Assembly (NCBI GenBank): GCA_024401215.1
Contig: JAKSLL010000013.1
Coordinates: forward strand, 1-57,902
Source: Bacteroidaceae bacterium
GTDB lineage: Bacteria > Bacteroidota > Bacteroidia > Bacteroidales > Bacteroidaceae
Reading direction: 5' to 3'
DNA length: 57,902 nucleotides
The position numbers and the translations under genes are program-made. The stretch's first letter is position 1. Each line of letters starts with the position of its first letter. The notes beneath the pieces are model-generated. The model did no database searches, was not told the DNA's origin, and worked only from the letters and a program-made list of their open reading frames with translations. This document shows, in pieces, positions 26,734 to 35,477 of the stretch.

Positions 26734-27768
26734 ATGAAAGAGACAATTTTAGTTACAGGTGGAACTGGCTTTATTGGTTCACATACAACTGTTGAGCTTC
26801 AGCAGGCAGGATATGATGTTGTTATTATTGATAACCTCTCAAATTCTAATGCATCTGTAGTAGATGGCATCGAAAAGATTACTGGTATCCGTCCTGCATT
26901 TGAACAGGTTGACCTAAATGATTTTGATGCTACAGAGGCAGTATTTAAGAAGTATCAGATTAAGGGCTGTATTCATTTTGCTGCTTCAAAAGCTGTCGGT
27001 GAGTCTGTAGAGAAGCCTTTGCTCTATTACCGCAACAACTTGAACTCTCTCATGAATGTACTTGAACTGATGGCTAAATATGGCGGTAAAGGCATTATTT
27101 TCTCATCTTCTTGTACCGTGTATGGTCAGCCTACACCAGAAAACTTGCCCGTTACAGAGCAGGCTCCTATTCAGAAGGCACTCTCTCCATATGGTAACAC
27201 TAAGCAGGTGAATGAAGAGATAATTCAGGATTACATCCATTCCGGTGCGCCATTGAAGAGTATCATACTTCGCTATTTTAATCCAATAGGTGCTCATCCT
27301 TCAGCTTTGATTGGAGAGCTTCCAAATGGCGTTCCAATGAATCTCATCCCATTTGTAACTCAGACTGCTATTGGCATCCGCAAGCAGCTCAAGATTTTCG
27401 GTAACGACTACAACACTCCAGATAAGACTTGTATCCGTGACTATATTTATGTTGTGGATCTTGCAAAAGCTCATGTCAAGGCTATGCAGCGAGTGCTTGA
27501 ACAGGAGACAGAGGCTGTTGAGGTGTTCAATATCGGTACTGGTCACGGCTACTCTACTCTCGAAATTGTTGAAGGATTTGAGCGTGCAACAGGCGTGAAG
27601 CTCCCATGGGAATATGCTCCTCGCCGTGAAGGTGACATCGAGGCTATTTGGGGCAATGTTGACAAGGCAAATAAAGTTCTTGGATGGTCTGCTGATACTC
27701 CTCTTGATGAGATTCTTGCTTCAGCATGGAAATGGCAAGAAAAGCTTCGTGCTGACGGTATTCAGTAA
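26734..27768 (+). CDS. galE: UDP-glucose 4-epimerase
   Basis: 344 residues from ATG 26734 (MKETILVTGGTGFIGSH); the frame extends 30 codons upstream into the hairpin with no homology. The NAD-binding GGTGFIGSH, the catalytic Ser region FSSSCTVYG and YxxxK as YGNTK are all present, with the RDYIYVVDLAKAH and FNIGTGHGYS motifs of GalE. It interconverts UDP-glucose and UDP-galactose for surface polysaccharides and the Leloir pathway. No gal genes are adjacent. A promoter and hairpin lie in its leader. Confidence 0.93.
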   Translation: MKETILVTGGTGFIGSHTTVELQQAGYDVVIIDNLSNSNASVVDGIEKITGIRPAFEQVDLNDFDATEAVFKKYQIKGCIHFAASKAVGESVEKPLLYYRNNLNSLMNVLELMAKYGGKGIIFSSSCTVYGQPTPENLPVTEQAPIQKALSPYGNTKQVNEEIIQDYIHSGAPLKSIILRYFNPIGAHPSALIGELPNGVPMNLIPFVTQTAIGIRKQLKIFGNDYNTPDKTCIRDYIYVVDLAKAHVKAMQRVLEQETEAVEVFNIGTGHGYSTLEIVEGFERATGVKLPWEYAPRREGDIEAIWGNVDKANKVLGWSADTPLDEILASAWKWQEKLRADGIQ

Positions 27769-28098
27769 TTGTTTAGTAAAGTATTATACTAAATGTAGTG
27801 TTTAGTATATCTTAAATATATAATACCGACATCTCGTGGGATATGCATCTTCACGATGGTTCCCAAAGATGTTTGTCGTGTTTTATTTTGTGTTTGTGTT
27901 GTGGCTATTCTTTTTCGTGAGAAACGGAGTAGCCCATTTTTTTGTTTAAAATCAACGTGTTCTTTTCGGAGCATCTGTTTCTATTGCAAGCTTTGTACAT
28001 ACTGCGATTTATGCTTGATTTTTTATGCTTTTCCATACAAAATTGTTGAGATGTTAGAGGAAAGAACTTCATTTAGTTCAAAAAAAGTACAAACATCT
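27769..28098. other. Gene-free AT-rich spacer between galE and rpsA
   Basis: No convincing coding frame. It contains a short AT-rich inverted repeat (TTTAGT near 27774 with ACTAAA near 27790) and T-rich stretches. No terminator with a GC-rich stem was found after galE, so read-through toward rpsA is possible. The 94-codon frame across 27856-28140 has no recognisable protein character. Confidence 0.5.
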
Positions 28099-28128
28099 TT
28101 GTCAATTGACGGAAAATCACTAACTTTG
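28099..28128 (+). promoter_or_regulatory. rpsA promoter
   Basis: TTG at 28099-28101 and TAACTTTG at 28121-28128 are separated by 19 bp, a full consensus promoter, with GAAAATCAC just before the -7 box. The leader is about 100 nt and holds a small AAGG/CCTT hairpin (28145-28157), room for autoregulation by S1. Confidence 0.75.
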
Positions 28129-28237
28129 CAGCCGTTTTGAGTGTAAGGTGTGTCCTTGCTCTCTAAATAGGGAAATTAGATTTTTATCAACATAATGTCT
28201 AACTTTATTAATTAAACAAAACTTTTTATTAACATTT

Positions 28238-30025
28238 ATGGCAATTAAAGAAATTAATCCGCTGGTAGATTTCGATTGGGAAGCATTCGAGAACGACGGC
28301 GTGAGCGCTTCTGACAAAGCTGCTCAGACTGCTGCCTACGAAGGCACTCTCAACAATGTAAACGACAACGAGGTAGTTGATGGTACAGTAACTGCAATCA
28401 ACGATCGTGAAGTTGTTGTTAACATCGGTTACAAGAGCGACGGTATCATTGCAAAGAGCGAATTCCGTTATGCTCCAGAACTCGCTGTTGGCGACACAGT
28501 TGAAGTTTATATTGAGAATCAGGAAGACAAGAAAGGTCAGCTTGTACTCTCTCACAAGAAAGCTCGTCAGAGCCGTTCTTGGGAGCGTGTAAATGCAGCT
28601 CTTGAGAATGATGAAATCATAAAGGGCTTTGTTAAGTGCCGCACAAAGGGTGGTATGATTGTTGACGTTCTTGGTACAGAGGCATTCCTCCCAGGTTCAC
28701 AGATCGATGTTAAGCCTATCCGCGACTACGATACATTTGTTGGCAAGACAATGGAATTCAAGATTGTTAAGATCAACCAGGAATTCCGCAATGTTGTTGT
28801 TAGCCACAAGGCTCTTATTGAGGCTGAGCTCGAGCAGCAGAAGAAGGAGATTATCTCTAAGCTTGAGAAAGGACAGATTCTTGAGGGTACTGTTAAGAAC
28901 ATCACTAACTACGGTGTATTCATCGACCTCGGTGGTGTTGACGGTCTCATCCATATCACAGACCTCTCTTGGGGTCGCGTAAGCGATCCAAAGGAGATTG
29001 TTGAACTCGATCAGAAGCTTAATGTCGTTATCATTGACTTCGATGACGAGAAGAAGCGTATCGCTCTTGGTCTCAAGCAGCTTACTCCACACCCATGGGA
29101 TGCTCTTTCTGACGACCTCAAGGTTGGCGATAAGGTTCATGGTAAGGTTGTTGTTATGGCTGACTACGGAGCATTCATCGAAATCGCTCCAGGCGTAGAA
29201 GGTCTTATCCATGTTTCTGAGATGTCTTGGAGCGCTCACCTCCACTCAGCTCAGGAGTTCATGAAGGTTGGCGACGAGGTTGACGCAGTTATCCTCACTC
29301 TTGACCGTGAAGAGCGTAAGATGTCTCTTGGTGTTAAGCAGCTCAAGGATGATCCATGGGAGAATATCGACACTAAGTATCCTGTTGGTTCTCAGCATAC
29401 AGCAAAGGTTCGTAACTTCACTAACTTCGGTGTATTTGTTGAGGTTGAGGAAGGTGTTGATGGTCTCATCCACATCTCTGACCTTTCTTGGACAAAGAAG
29501 GTTAAGCATCCATCAGAGTTCACTCAGATTGGCGCTCAGATTGATGTTCAGGTTCTTGACATCGACAAGGAGAACCGTCGTCTTTCACTCGGTCACAAGC
29601 AGCTTGAGGACAATCCTTGGGATAACTTCGAGACAGTTTACACTCAGGATTCTATCCACACAGGTAAGGTTGCTGAAGTTCTTGACAAAGGTGCAGTTAT
29701 CGCACTCGAAGGTGGCGTAGAAGGTTTTGCAACTCCTAAGCACCTCGTTAAGGAAGACGGTTCACAGGCACAGCTTGGTGAGACACTTGAGTTCAAGGTA
29801 ATCGAGTTCAATAAGGATGCAAAGCGTATCATCCTCTCTCACTCTCGTATTTTCGAGGATGTAGCTCGTGCTGAAGCTAAGGCTGCTAAGAAGGCTGAGA
29901 CTGCAGCTAAGAAGGCTGCTCGTCCTGCTAAGGAGCAGAGTCCTGCAATCGTAAACGTTGCAGCTTCTACAACTCTCGGTGACCTCGACGCTCTCGCAGC
30001 TCTCAAGGCTAAGATGGAAAAGTAA
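28238..30025 (+). CDS. rpsA: 30S ribosomal protein S1
   Basis: 595 residues. Six S1 RNA-binding repeats are visible, at about 44-115, 123-190, 208-275, 293-362, 380-450 and 467-535. The last is the most divergent, and repeats 3-5 carry the classic GVFIDLGGVDGLIHITDLSW-type core. The C-terminus is Ala/Lys-rich. S1 brings mRNA to the 30S subunit. Codon use is highly biased, as expected for a ribosomal gene. It stands alone with its own promoter and terminator. Confidence 0.97.
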   Translation: MAIKEINPLVDFDWEAFENDGVSASDKAAQTAAYEGTLNNVNDNEVVDGTVTAINDREVVVNIGYKSDGIIAKSEFRYAPELAVGDTVEVYIENQEDKKGQLVLSHKKARQSRSWERVNAALENDEIIKGFVKCRTKGGMIVDVLGTEAFLPGSQIDVKPIRDYDTFVGKTMEFKIVKINQEFRNVVVSHKALIEAELEQQKKEIISKLEKGQILEGTVKNITNYGVFIDLGGVDGLIHITDLSWGRVSDPKEIVELDQKLNVVIIDFDDEKKRIALGLKQLTPHPWDALSDDLKVGDKVHGKVVVMADYGAFIEIAPGVEGLIHVSEMSWSAHLHSAQEFMKVGDEVDAVILTLDREERKMSLGVKQLKDDPWENIDTKYPVGSQHTAKVRNFTNFGVFVEVEEGVDGLIHISDLSWTKKVKHPSEFTQIGAQIDVQVLDIDKENRRLSLGHKQLEDNPWDNFETVYTQDSIHTGKVAEVLDKGAVIALEGGVEGFATPKHLVKEDGSQAQLGETLEFKVIEFNKDAKRIILSHSRIFEDVARAEAKAAKKAETAAKKAARPAKEQSPAIVNVAASTTLGDLDALAALKAKMEK

Positions 30026-30046
30026 TTTCTGCTAAATAATCCAATT

Positions 30047-30079
30047 AAGGGGTATATCATTTGATATATCCCTTTTTTT
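30047..30079 (+). terminator. rpsA terminator
   Basis: AAGGGGTATATC and GATATATCCCTT form a 12-bp stem with one mismatch around a short loop, followed by a run of seven T's. Confidence 0.85.
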
Positions 30080-30122
30080 GTTTTTTATAGTTGATGAAAT
30101 GCCATTTTTAGTTACTTTTGTA

Positions 30123-30152
30123 TTGTATTTTTAATAATTATTAGTAAATTTG
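30123..30152 (+). promoter_or_regulatory. Promoter of the His-tail protein / lipoprotein pair
   Basis: TTG at 30123-30125 and TAAATTTG at 30145-30152 are separated by 19 bp. The leader to the ATG at 30304 is about 145 nt, long for this genome, and AT-rich without a clear fold. Confidence 0.65.
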
Positions 30153-30303
30153 CAAAGTAATACTGATTCTTTGTCAAGTTTCTGCAGCAATCTTGCTTGG
30201 CAAATTGAATTGTTAAAGTGATAAGAACATTTTCATTATATTCTATTTCTGAATTTTATAAGAAAAACTTTAAATAGGTTTAATATAAAAACACATAATA
30301 ACG

Positions 30304-30513
30304 ATGGCGAGAAATTTTTTAGATTCCAGCAATAGGTGGATTTATATCAAAATAGCTATTCTTAACAGTACAACTCCTTGGCGTGTATATCGCCTTGCCC
30401 ATGGAGCGGAAGAATTCCACGAGAAGGATCAGAAGATTATGCACGACCTTAAAGAAGCAAAGATTATTCACCACCATCACCATCATCATCATTCTGGGCA
30501 TGATGAAAAATAG
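30304..30513 (+). CDS. Small protein with natural octahistidine tail
   Basis: 69 residues, no signal peptide. It starts MARNFLDSSNRWIYIKIAIL and has a charged middle (EEFHEKDQKIMHDLKEAK). It ends with eight consecutive histidines followed by SGHDEK. The codons alternate CAC and CAT, so it is not a simple trinucleotide run. The family is not recognised. A His-rich tail suggests binding of nickel, zinc or copper, but no metal transporter is adjacent. The gene has a good promoter, and its end overlaps the start of the next lipoprotein gene, so it is probably real and coupled to it. Confidence 0.65.
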   Translation: MARNFLDSSNRWIYIKIAILNSTTPWRVYRLAHGAEEFHEKDQKIMHDLKEAKIIHHHHHHHHSGHDEK

Positions 30514-31135
30514 CATCAAAATAGTCAGTTTTTTCTCCCTACTCTCTTGTTTGTTTATCATATCGTCATGCAATTCAAACAATAGTGACTCAAGCGTTAT
30601 AGCTGAAGAGGATGCCGATGACTATGAATATATCACCGACTTGATTAGTGACAGCGTTGAAGGTGACAAGGTGAGCAAAGAATGTGCAGTCATTTGTTAT
30701 CGCGTCGAACAAGTGTCTGACAGAGTAAATACGGTACACTCCCCTCAACAGCTCATGGAATTGAAGAAAGAGTATTCAAAGAAGATTGGAGAGGCGACAA
30801 AAGGCACCGAAGAACTTGATAAATCTGAAAAGCAGCTGGTGGCTAAACATGCCGAAGAAGTTGAAGAATCCTATAGGAATGCTTGCTCTGAATTCGAAGT
30901 GCCTGCTGTAGGAGTAATACAGAATTTGTCAAGCCTGATAAAAAGGATTGATCAGATAAAGACCAAGGATGAATTCTACCGTTTTCAAGATTGTCGATAC
31001 GGAATGTTGCAAGACCTTGATTATATTCATCTCTGTGTTGAACATAATGATAAAAGAATCAATGAAGTAAAGCGACTTGCTCAGGTGCTGAAAAGTAAGT
31101 ATGAAAGCAAAAAGCACGAGTTGGGTGTCAACTGA
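30500..31135 (+). CDS. Lipoprotein of unknown function, coiled-coil
   Basis: 211 residues from ATG 30500 (a second ATG follows immediately). The start lies inside the end of the His-tail gene (14-nt overlap). The signal peptide ends with lipobox FIISSC, followed by an acidic Ser/Asn-rich linker typical of surface-exposed lipoproteins. The rest is alpha-helical and charged (about 70-210), with heptad-like stretches such as LMELKKEYSKKIGEATKG. No family recognised. The upstream frame continues without a stop to 30383, but that stretch only reads the histidine codons in another frame. Confidence 0.7.
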   Translation: MMKNSIKIVSFFSLLSCLFIISSCNSNNSDSSVIAEEDADDYEYITDLISDSVEGDKVSKECAVICYRVEQVSDRVNTVHSPQQLMELKKEYSKKIGEATKGTEELDKSEKQLVAKHAEEVEESYRNACSEFEVPAVGVIQNLSSLIKRIDQIKTKDEFYRFQDCRYGMLQDLDYIHLCVEHNDKRINEVKRLAQVLKSKYESKKHELGVN

Positions 31136-31158
31136 ATGTTTGTCCATACAGTTTTAAG

Positions 31159-31335
31159 TAATGGTGAAAAAATAACTTCCCAAAGTTTCATAATCAATAT
31201 CAACAGCTTTGACTTGTCTTTTAGGCTCTTTTGCACCAATTCATCGGTCATGATGCCCACATCACTCCCTCTTCATTATGGCAAATTAGTCTAATAATAC
31301 AAACCAAATCTTCCGAAGTTAGTATTTCACCATTA
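31159..31335. repeat. 177-bp element with terminal inverted repeats
   Basis: The left end TAATGGTGAAAAAATAACTTC (31159-31179) and the inverted right end (31315-31335) match at 19 of 21 positions. The interior carries ATGCCCACATCACTCCCTC (about 31256), related to modules inside the 12136-12450 element. No coding frame. It accounts for most of the 438-bp gap between the lipoprotein and the peptidase gene. Confidence 0.65.
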
Positions 31336-31467
31336 TTAAGAATAAAAACAGAGTCAATAGTTTACCATTTACCACATACTTTTTCTTCTTTCCATCGTAT
31401 TTGAGTAAATACAATGTTCTAATTCATTTTTCCTTTTCAATAATTTTTAGAAATCAAGCATTTTCAT

Positions 31468-31475
31468 TAAATTTG
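31468..31475 (+). promoter_or_regulatory. Aminopeptidase P gene promoter, -7 box
   Basis: TAAATTTG fits the consensus and lies 98 bp before the ATG. No TTG is at the normal spacing. Confidence 0.5.
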
Positions 31476-31573
31476 CAATAAGTAGATAAGTTGTATTAAT
31501 GTCTGGTACTTCTGTGATTCTTATACAGTGACTTATCTGTTTCAATATATATAATTTACTAACTCATCTAAAT

Positions 31574-32971
31574 ATGTTTACTAAAGAAATCTATATTGCA
31601 AGACGTGCTTTGCTCAAACAAAAAGTTGGTGATGGTTTGATACTGCTATTTGGTAATAATGATTCGCCAAATAACTACCCCGCTAACACTTACAGATTTC
31701 GTCAAGACAGCAATTTCCTTTATTATTTCGGCTTGAGGCGTGAAGGACTTGTAGGAGTTATCGATATAGACAATGATAAAGAATACATTTTCGGAGATGA
31801 CATTGACATAGATGACATCATCTGGTATGGATTTGTCCCTTCTGTAAAGGAACTTGCAGAAGATGTTGGTGTCTCAAGCTCCGCTCCTACGAGTCAGTTG
31901 AAAGTCATCATTGATTCTGCCATAGCACAAAAACGTAAAATACATTTTGTACCGCAATGCAGGCATGATTTGATGATTCAACTTTCTGACCTTATAGGCA
32001 TTCATCCTTTGTCCACTAAGGAGAATGCGTCGGTAAAGCTCATTAAGACCATTGTTGAAATGCGTGCAATCAAAAAGCCAGAGGAAATTGCAGAGTTGAA
32101 GGATGCGGCAGAGATTGGCTACCTCATGCATACTGCAGCGATGAAGACATGCCGACCTGGCGTTTCTGAAAAATATGTGGCAGGAATCATTGAAGGCATT
32201 GCCATGAGTCTTGGCGATAGGTATTCTTTCCAGTCAATACTGTCTATGCATGGCGAAATTCAGCATGGCTACCCAAGTCACACTCCTATGGAGGCCGGGC
32301 GACTTATGTTATGTGATGCTGGTGCCGAAAGTAAGGAAAATTATTGCTCTGATAATACACGAGTTACACCTATTTCTGGAACTTTCACTTCAATGCAGAG
32401 AGATATTTATGCCGCAGTAGAGTCAGCCCACGATTGGGTGATAGAGAATGCTAAGCCAGGAGTGAAATGGTTGGACATGCATTTAGGCGCTTGTACTATC
32501 ATCACAGAGCATCTAAAGGCTATTGGACTCATGAAAGGCAATACTGAGGATGCTGTTCGTGCAGGAGCTCACGCTATGTTTATGCCTCACGGACTTGGCC
32601 ACATGATGGGCATGGATGTGCACGACATGGAAGGTCTTGGTCAAAACTATGTCGGTTTTGATGACGAGGTACAGCCATCTACTCAGTTTGGTTTGAATTG
32701 CCTCAGATGTGGTCGCAGGTTGCAGAAAGGCTTTGTAATGACTGATGAACCAGGCGTCTATTTTATTCCCCACCTCATCGATCTTTGGAAAAGTCAGGGC
32801 ATGCATAAGGATTTCATTAATTATGATTCAGTCGAACCATTCAGAGATTTTGGTGGCATCCGTCTTGAGGATGACATAATAATTACAGAGAATGGATGTG
32901 AGATTGTAGGAGATAAGATTATCCCTTACCACATCAATGACGTTGAAGAATACATTAAAAATAATAAATAA
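31574..32971 (+). CDS. Xaa-Pro aminopeptidase (M24B, aminopeptidase P family)
   Basis: 465 residues. The N-terminal creatinase-like domain (1-165) is followed by the pita-bread catalytic domain. Metal ligands are visible: Asp in MLCDAGAES, Asp in CSDNTRV, His in PHGLGHMMGMDVHD, Glu in MTDEPGVYF and Glu in GIRLEDD. It removes an N-terminal residue before proline, using two Mn2+ ions. No signal peptide, so cytosolic. A C1-type peptidase follows at 15 bp, suggesting a peptide-degradation operon. Confidence 0.92.
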   Translation: MFTKEIYIARRALLKQKVGDGLILLFGNNDSPNNYPANTYRFRQDSNFLYYFGLRREGLVGVIDIDNDKEYIFGDDIDIDDIIWYGFVPSVKELAEDVGVSSSAPTSQLKVIIDSAIAQKRKIHFVPQCRHDLMIQLSDLIGIHPLSTKENASVKLIKTIVEMRAIKKPEEIAELKDAAEIGYLMHTAAMKTCRPGVSEKYVAGIIEGIAMSLGDRYSFQSILSMHGEIQHGYPSHTPMEAGRLMLCDAGAESKENYCSDNTRVTPISGTFTSMQRDIYAAVESAHDWVIENAKPGVKWLDMHLGACTIITEHLKAIGLMKGNTEDAVRAGAHAMFMPHGLGHMMGMDVHDMEGLGQNYVGFDDEVQPSTQFGLNCLRCGRRLQKGFVMTDEPGVYFIPHLIDLWKSQGMHKDFINYDSVEPFRDFGGIRLEDDIIITENGCEIVGDKIIPYHINDVEEYIKNNK

Positions 32972-32986
32972 ATCATATATTTTGTC

Positions 32987-34180
32987 ATGAAAAAGGCATT
33001 TGTTTCAGCTTTTATAGTAGCACTTTTAGCTCAGTCTGCGTTTGCAGAAGACAAGAATGAGGGGTTCAATTTTACTGTCGTTAAAGAAAATCCAATAACA
33101 TCAACCAAAAATCAGAATCGTTCAGGCACATGCTGGGCTTATTCTTCTCTTGGCTTTTTTGAAGCAGAACTTCTGCGTATGGGTAAGGGAGAATTTGATT
33201 TTGCAGAGATGTTCGTGGCTCATAAGACATATCAGGATAGAGCGAAAGCTTCTGTACGCCTTCATGGTGACATAAGTTTTTCTCAGGGAGGTTCTTTCTA
33301 CGATGTTGCTTACTGTATGAAGAATTATGGTATTATTCCACAGTCTGCAATGCCTGAACCAGGCACTCTTTACGGCGATTCGCTTCCAAACTTCAATGAG
33401 TTTTTCTCTGTTCTTGAAGCTCAGGTTTCGTCTTTCGCCAAAGGAACTCAGAAAAAACTTTCACCAATATGGTTCAGTTCCATCAACTCTACTCTTGACA
33501 ACTATCTCGGACAATGCCCAACCGAATTCACCTATAAAGGCAAAAAGTACACTCCTCAGTCTTATATGGAGTCAACAGGGCTTAACATGGATGACTATGT
33601 GTCACTTACATCTTATACCCACCACCCTTTCTATTCGCAGTTTATTCTTGAGATTCAAGACAACTGGAGATGGGCATCTTCCTACAATCTTCCGCTCGAC
33701 GAATTTATGGAGGTTATGGATTCAGCTGTGCGTAATGGATATACATTTGCTTGGGGTGCTGATGTGACAGAAGAGGGTTTCTCTCGTGAAGGTTTAGCTG
33801 TTTGTCCAGATGTCAAGGCAATTGAAAACGAAGACGGAAGTGACTATTCACGTTGGTTTGGTAAATCATCTAAAGCAGACGACCGTAAGAAGCTGTTTGC
33901 ATCAAAGCCTCTTCCTGAGATTGCAGTAACACAGGAGATGCGTCAGGAAGCATACGATAACTGGGAGACTACAGATGACCATGGCATGGTGGTGTACGGA
34001 ATTGCCAAAGACCAGAATGGCAAGGAGTATTTTATGGTAAAGAATTCATGGGGGACAGATTACAAGTACAAGGGCGTTTGGTATGCTTCAAAAGCCTATG
34101 TTGCTTATAAGACAATGAATATCCTCATCAACAAGAATGCCATTCCATCAAACATTGCAAAAAAGCTAAATATCAAATAA
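32987..34180 (+). CDS. C1 peptidase, aminopeptidase C / bleomycin hydrolase type, secreted
   Basis: 397 residues with a clear signal peptide (cleavage near AFAED). The catalytic Cys lies in NRSGTCWAYSSLGFFE (about 44-59), the His in DDHGMVVYGI and the Asn in MVKNSWGTD, in the PepC/BlmH order. Classical family members are cytosolic hexamers. The signal peptide points to a periplasmic role here, as in many Bacteroidales. It is coupled to the aminopeptidase P gene upstream and ends with a strong terminator. Confidence 0.9.
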   Translation: MKKAFVSAFIVALLAQSAFAEDKNEGFNFTVVKENPITSTKNQNRSGTCWAYSSLGFFEAELLRMGKGEFDFAEMFVAHKTYQDRAKASVRLHGDISFSQGGSFYDVAYCMKNYGIIPQSAMPEPGTLYGDSLPNFNEFFSVLEAQVSSFAKGTQKKLSPIWFSSINSTLDNYLGQCPTEFTYKGKKYTPQSYMESTGLNMDDYVSLTSYTHHPFYSQFILEIQDNWRWASSYNLPLDEFMEVMDSAVRNGYTFAWGADVTEEGFSREGLAVCPDVKAIENEDGSDYSRWFGKSSKADDRKKLFASKPLPEIAVTQEMRQEAYDNWETTDDHGMVVYGIAKDQNGKEYFMVKNSWGTDYKYKGVWYASKAYVAYKTMNILINKNAIPSNIAKKLNIK

Positions 34181-34206
34181 ACTCTTAATATAGTCTTCAA
34201 AATAAA

Positions 34207-34237
34207 GAGGCGGGATTCTCAAATCCCGTCTTTTTTT
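34207..34237 (+). terminator. Terminator after the C1 peptidase gene
   Basis: AGGCGGGATT and AATCCCGTCT form a stem with a 4-nt loop, followed by seven T's. Confidence 0.85.
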
Positions 34238-34267
34238 GTATATAAGGATAAAAATGTATTAAAAGAT

Positions 34268-34298
34268 TTGTTGAATAAAAAAATTTCTTGTAAATTTG
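34268..34298 (+). promoter_or_regulatory. tRNA-Asp promoter
   Basis: TTG at 34268-34270 and TAAATTTG at 34291-34298 are separated by 20 bp, ending 39 bp before the tRNA. Confidence 0.65.
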
Positions 34299-34337
34299 CA
34301 TCAGTAAATAAGATGACAGATAAAGTCTTCATTTCTT

Positions 34338-34411
34338 GGTGCGTTAGTTCAGTAGGTTAGAATACATGCCTGTCACGCATGGGGTCACGAGTTCGAGTCT
34401 CGTACGCACCG
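34338..34411 (+). tRNA. tRNA-Asp (GTC anticodon)
   Basis: A full cloverleaf can be drawn. Acceptor GGTGCGT/ACGCACC, D stem GTTC/GAAT, anticodon stem CATGC/GCATG around loop CTGTCAC (anticodon GTC), and T stem ACGAG/CTCGT with TTCGAGT loop. The discriminator is G. The 3' CCA is not encoded, as is common in this group. It is followed by its own terminator. Confidence 0.95.
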
Positions 34412-34414
34412 CAA

Positions 34415-34446
34415 AGAGTTTCAGTAAGCGCTGAGACTCTTTTTTG
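34415..34446 (+). terminator. tRNA-Asp terminator
   Basis: AGAGT and TCAG pair with CTGA and ACTCT, followed by seven T's. Confidence 0.8.
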
Positions 34447-34498
34447 TTATCTGTAGGTCTGAAGCTTGTTTGTAGAAAAGAAACGATAAGAACAAAGC

Positions 34499-35413
34499 AT
34501 GGAAAAGTTCGAAATAGACATTTTAGGATGTGGAGCCGCTCTGCCCACCCCCAAACACATGAGCAGCACTCAGGTAGTGAATATTCGCGAAAAGATATTT
34601 ATGCTTGATTGTGCTGAAGGGTGCCAGATGGCTCTTCGCCGCTCTCGTATAAAATTTTCTAATATCCAAGCTATATTTATCACCCACCTGCATGGCGACC
34701 ATTGCTTTGGACTTATCGGACTAATCTCTACACTTGGACTTCTAGGTAGAACAAAAGAACTGAATATCTATGCGCCAACAGGAATTGTAAAGATTTTTCA
34801 ACCGCAAATTGACTTTTTCTGTAGTGAATCGCCATTCAAGATTCTGCTTCACGAGGTGGATAGCAGAAAGCAGAGCGTTATCTATGATGACCGTAGTGTG
34901 GAGATAAGCACTATCCCACTTTCTCATCGTGTTCCCTGCTGCGGTTACCTGTTCAGGGAGAAACCGACGCTTCTTCATATCAAGCGTGACGTGATAGATG
35001 CCTTTCATATCCCTATTTCACAGATAAATAATATCAAGGCTGGTTTGGATTGGATTTCTCCAGATGGCGAAGTGATAAAGAACTCTCTGTTGACTCTTCC
35101 TCCTGATCCTGTGCGTTCATATGCTTATTGTACGGATACGATGTATAGTAGCCAAGTATCTGACATTCTTAAAGATATTACTTGTCTCTATCACGAAGCA
35201 ACATTTACTGATGAGCACTCGTTGTTAGCAAAGAAGACTGCACATTCCACCGCCAAGCAAGCAGCAAAAGTTGCTCTCGATGCCAATGTCAAGCGTCTTG
35301 TCATCGGTCATCTTTCGTCAAGATATAAAGACGAAAGCGTCCTTCTTAAAGAGGCAAAGACTATCTTCGAGAATACTGAACTTGCAAATGATGGGATGAA
35401 AATTAAATTGTAA
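34499..35413 (+). CDS. rnz: Ribonuclease Z
   Basis: 304 residues of the metallo-beta-lactamase fold. The zinc motif is THLHGDHCFGL (about 61-71), with later ligands in CTDTMYS, HEATF, the conserved His in AHSTAKQAAKVA and VIGHLSSRY. The exosite-type insert lies around 155-185. It trims the 3' end of tRNA precursors, which matters here because tRNAs lack encoded CCA. It sits just downstream of tRNA-Asp. Confidence 0.94.
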   Translation: MEKFEIDILGCGAALPTPKHMSSTQVVNIREKIFMLDCAEGCQMALRRSRIKFSNIQAIFITHLHGDHCFGLIGLISTLGLLGRTKELNIYAPTGIVKIFQPQIDFFCSESPFKILLHEVDSRKQSVIYDDRSVEISTIPLSHRVPCCGYLFREKPTLLHIKRDVIDAFHIPISQINNIKAGLDWISPDGEVIKNSLLTLPPDPVRSYAYCTDTMYSSQVSDILKDITCLYHEATFTDEHSLLAKKTAHSTAKQAAKVALDANVKRLVIGHLSSRYKDESVLLKEAKTIFENTELANDGMKIKL

Positions 35414-35477
35414 GCAAACATGCCATTAGCTAAAGCCAAGTTACACAATTAACATACCGCATGTAACACATGCAACA

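Noticed and set aside
27856-28140. 94-codon frame between galE and rpsA
   Set aside because: Cys/Phe-rich composition without family character, and it overlaps the rpsA promoter.
28697-29245. Long frames opposite or out of frame in rpsA and other biased genes
   Set aside because: They are shadows caused by codon bias; the opposite strand has no promoter or homology.
30471-30495. Octahistidine run as a cloning tag or vector contamination
   Set aside because: The CAC/CAT codons, flanking genes, promoter and overlapping lipoprotein gene fit native chromosome.
30383-30499. N-terminal extension of the coiled-coil lipoprotein
   Set aside because: It only reads the histidine codons in another frame and would bury the lipoprotein signal peptide.
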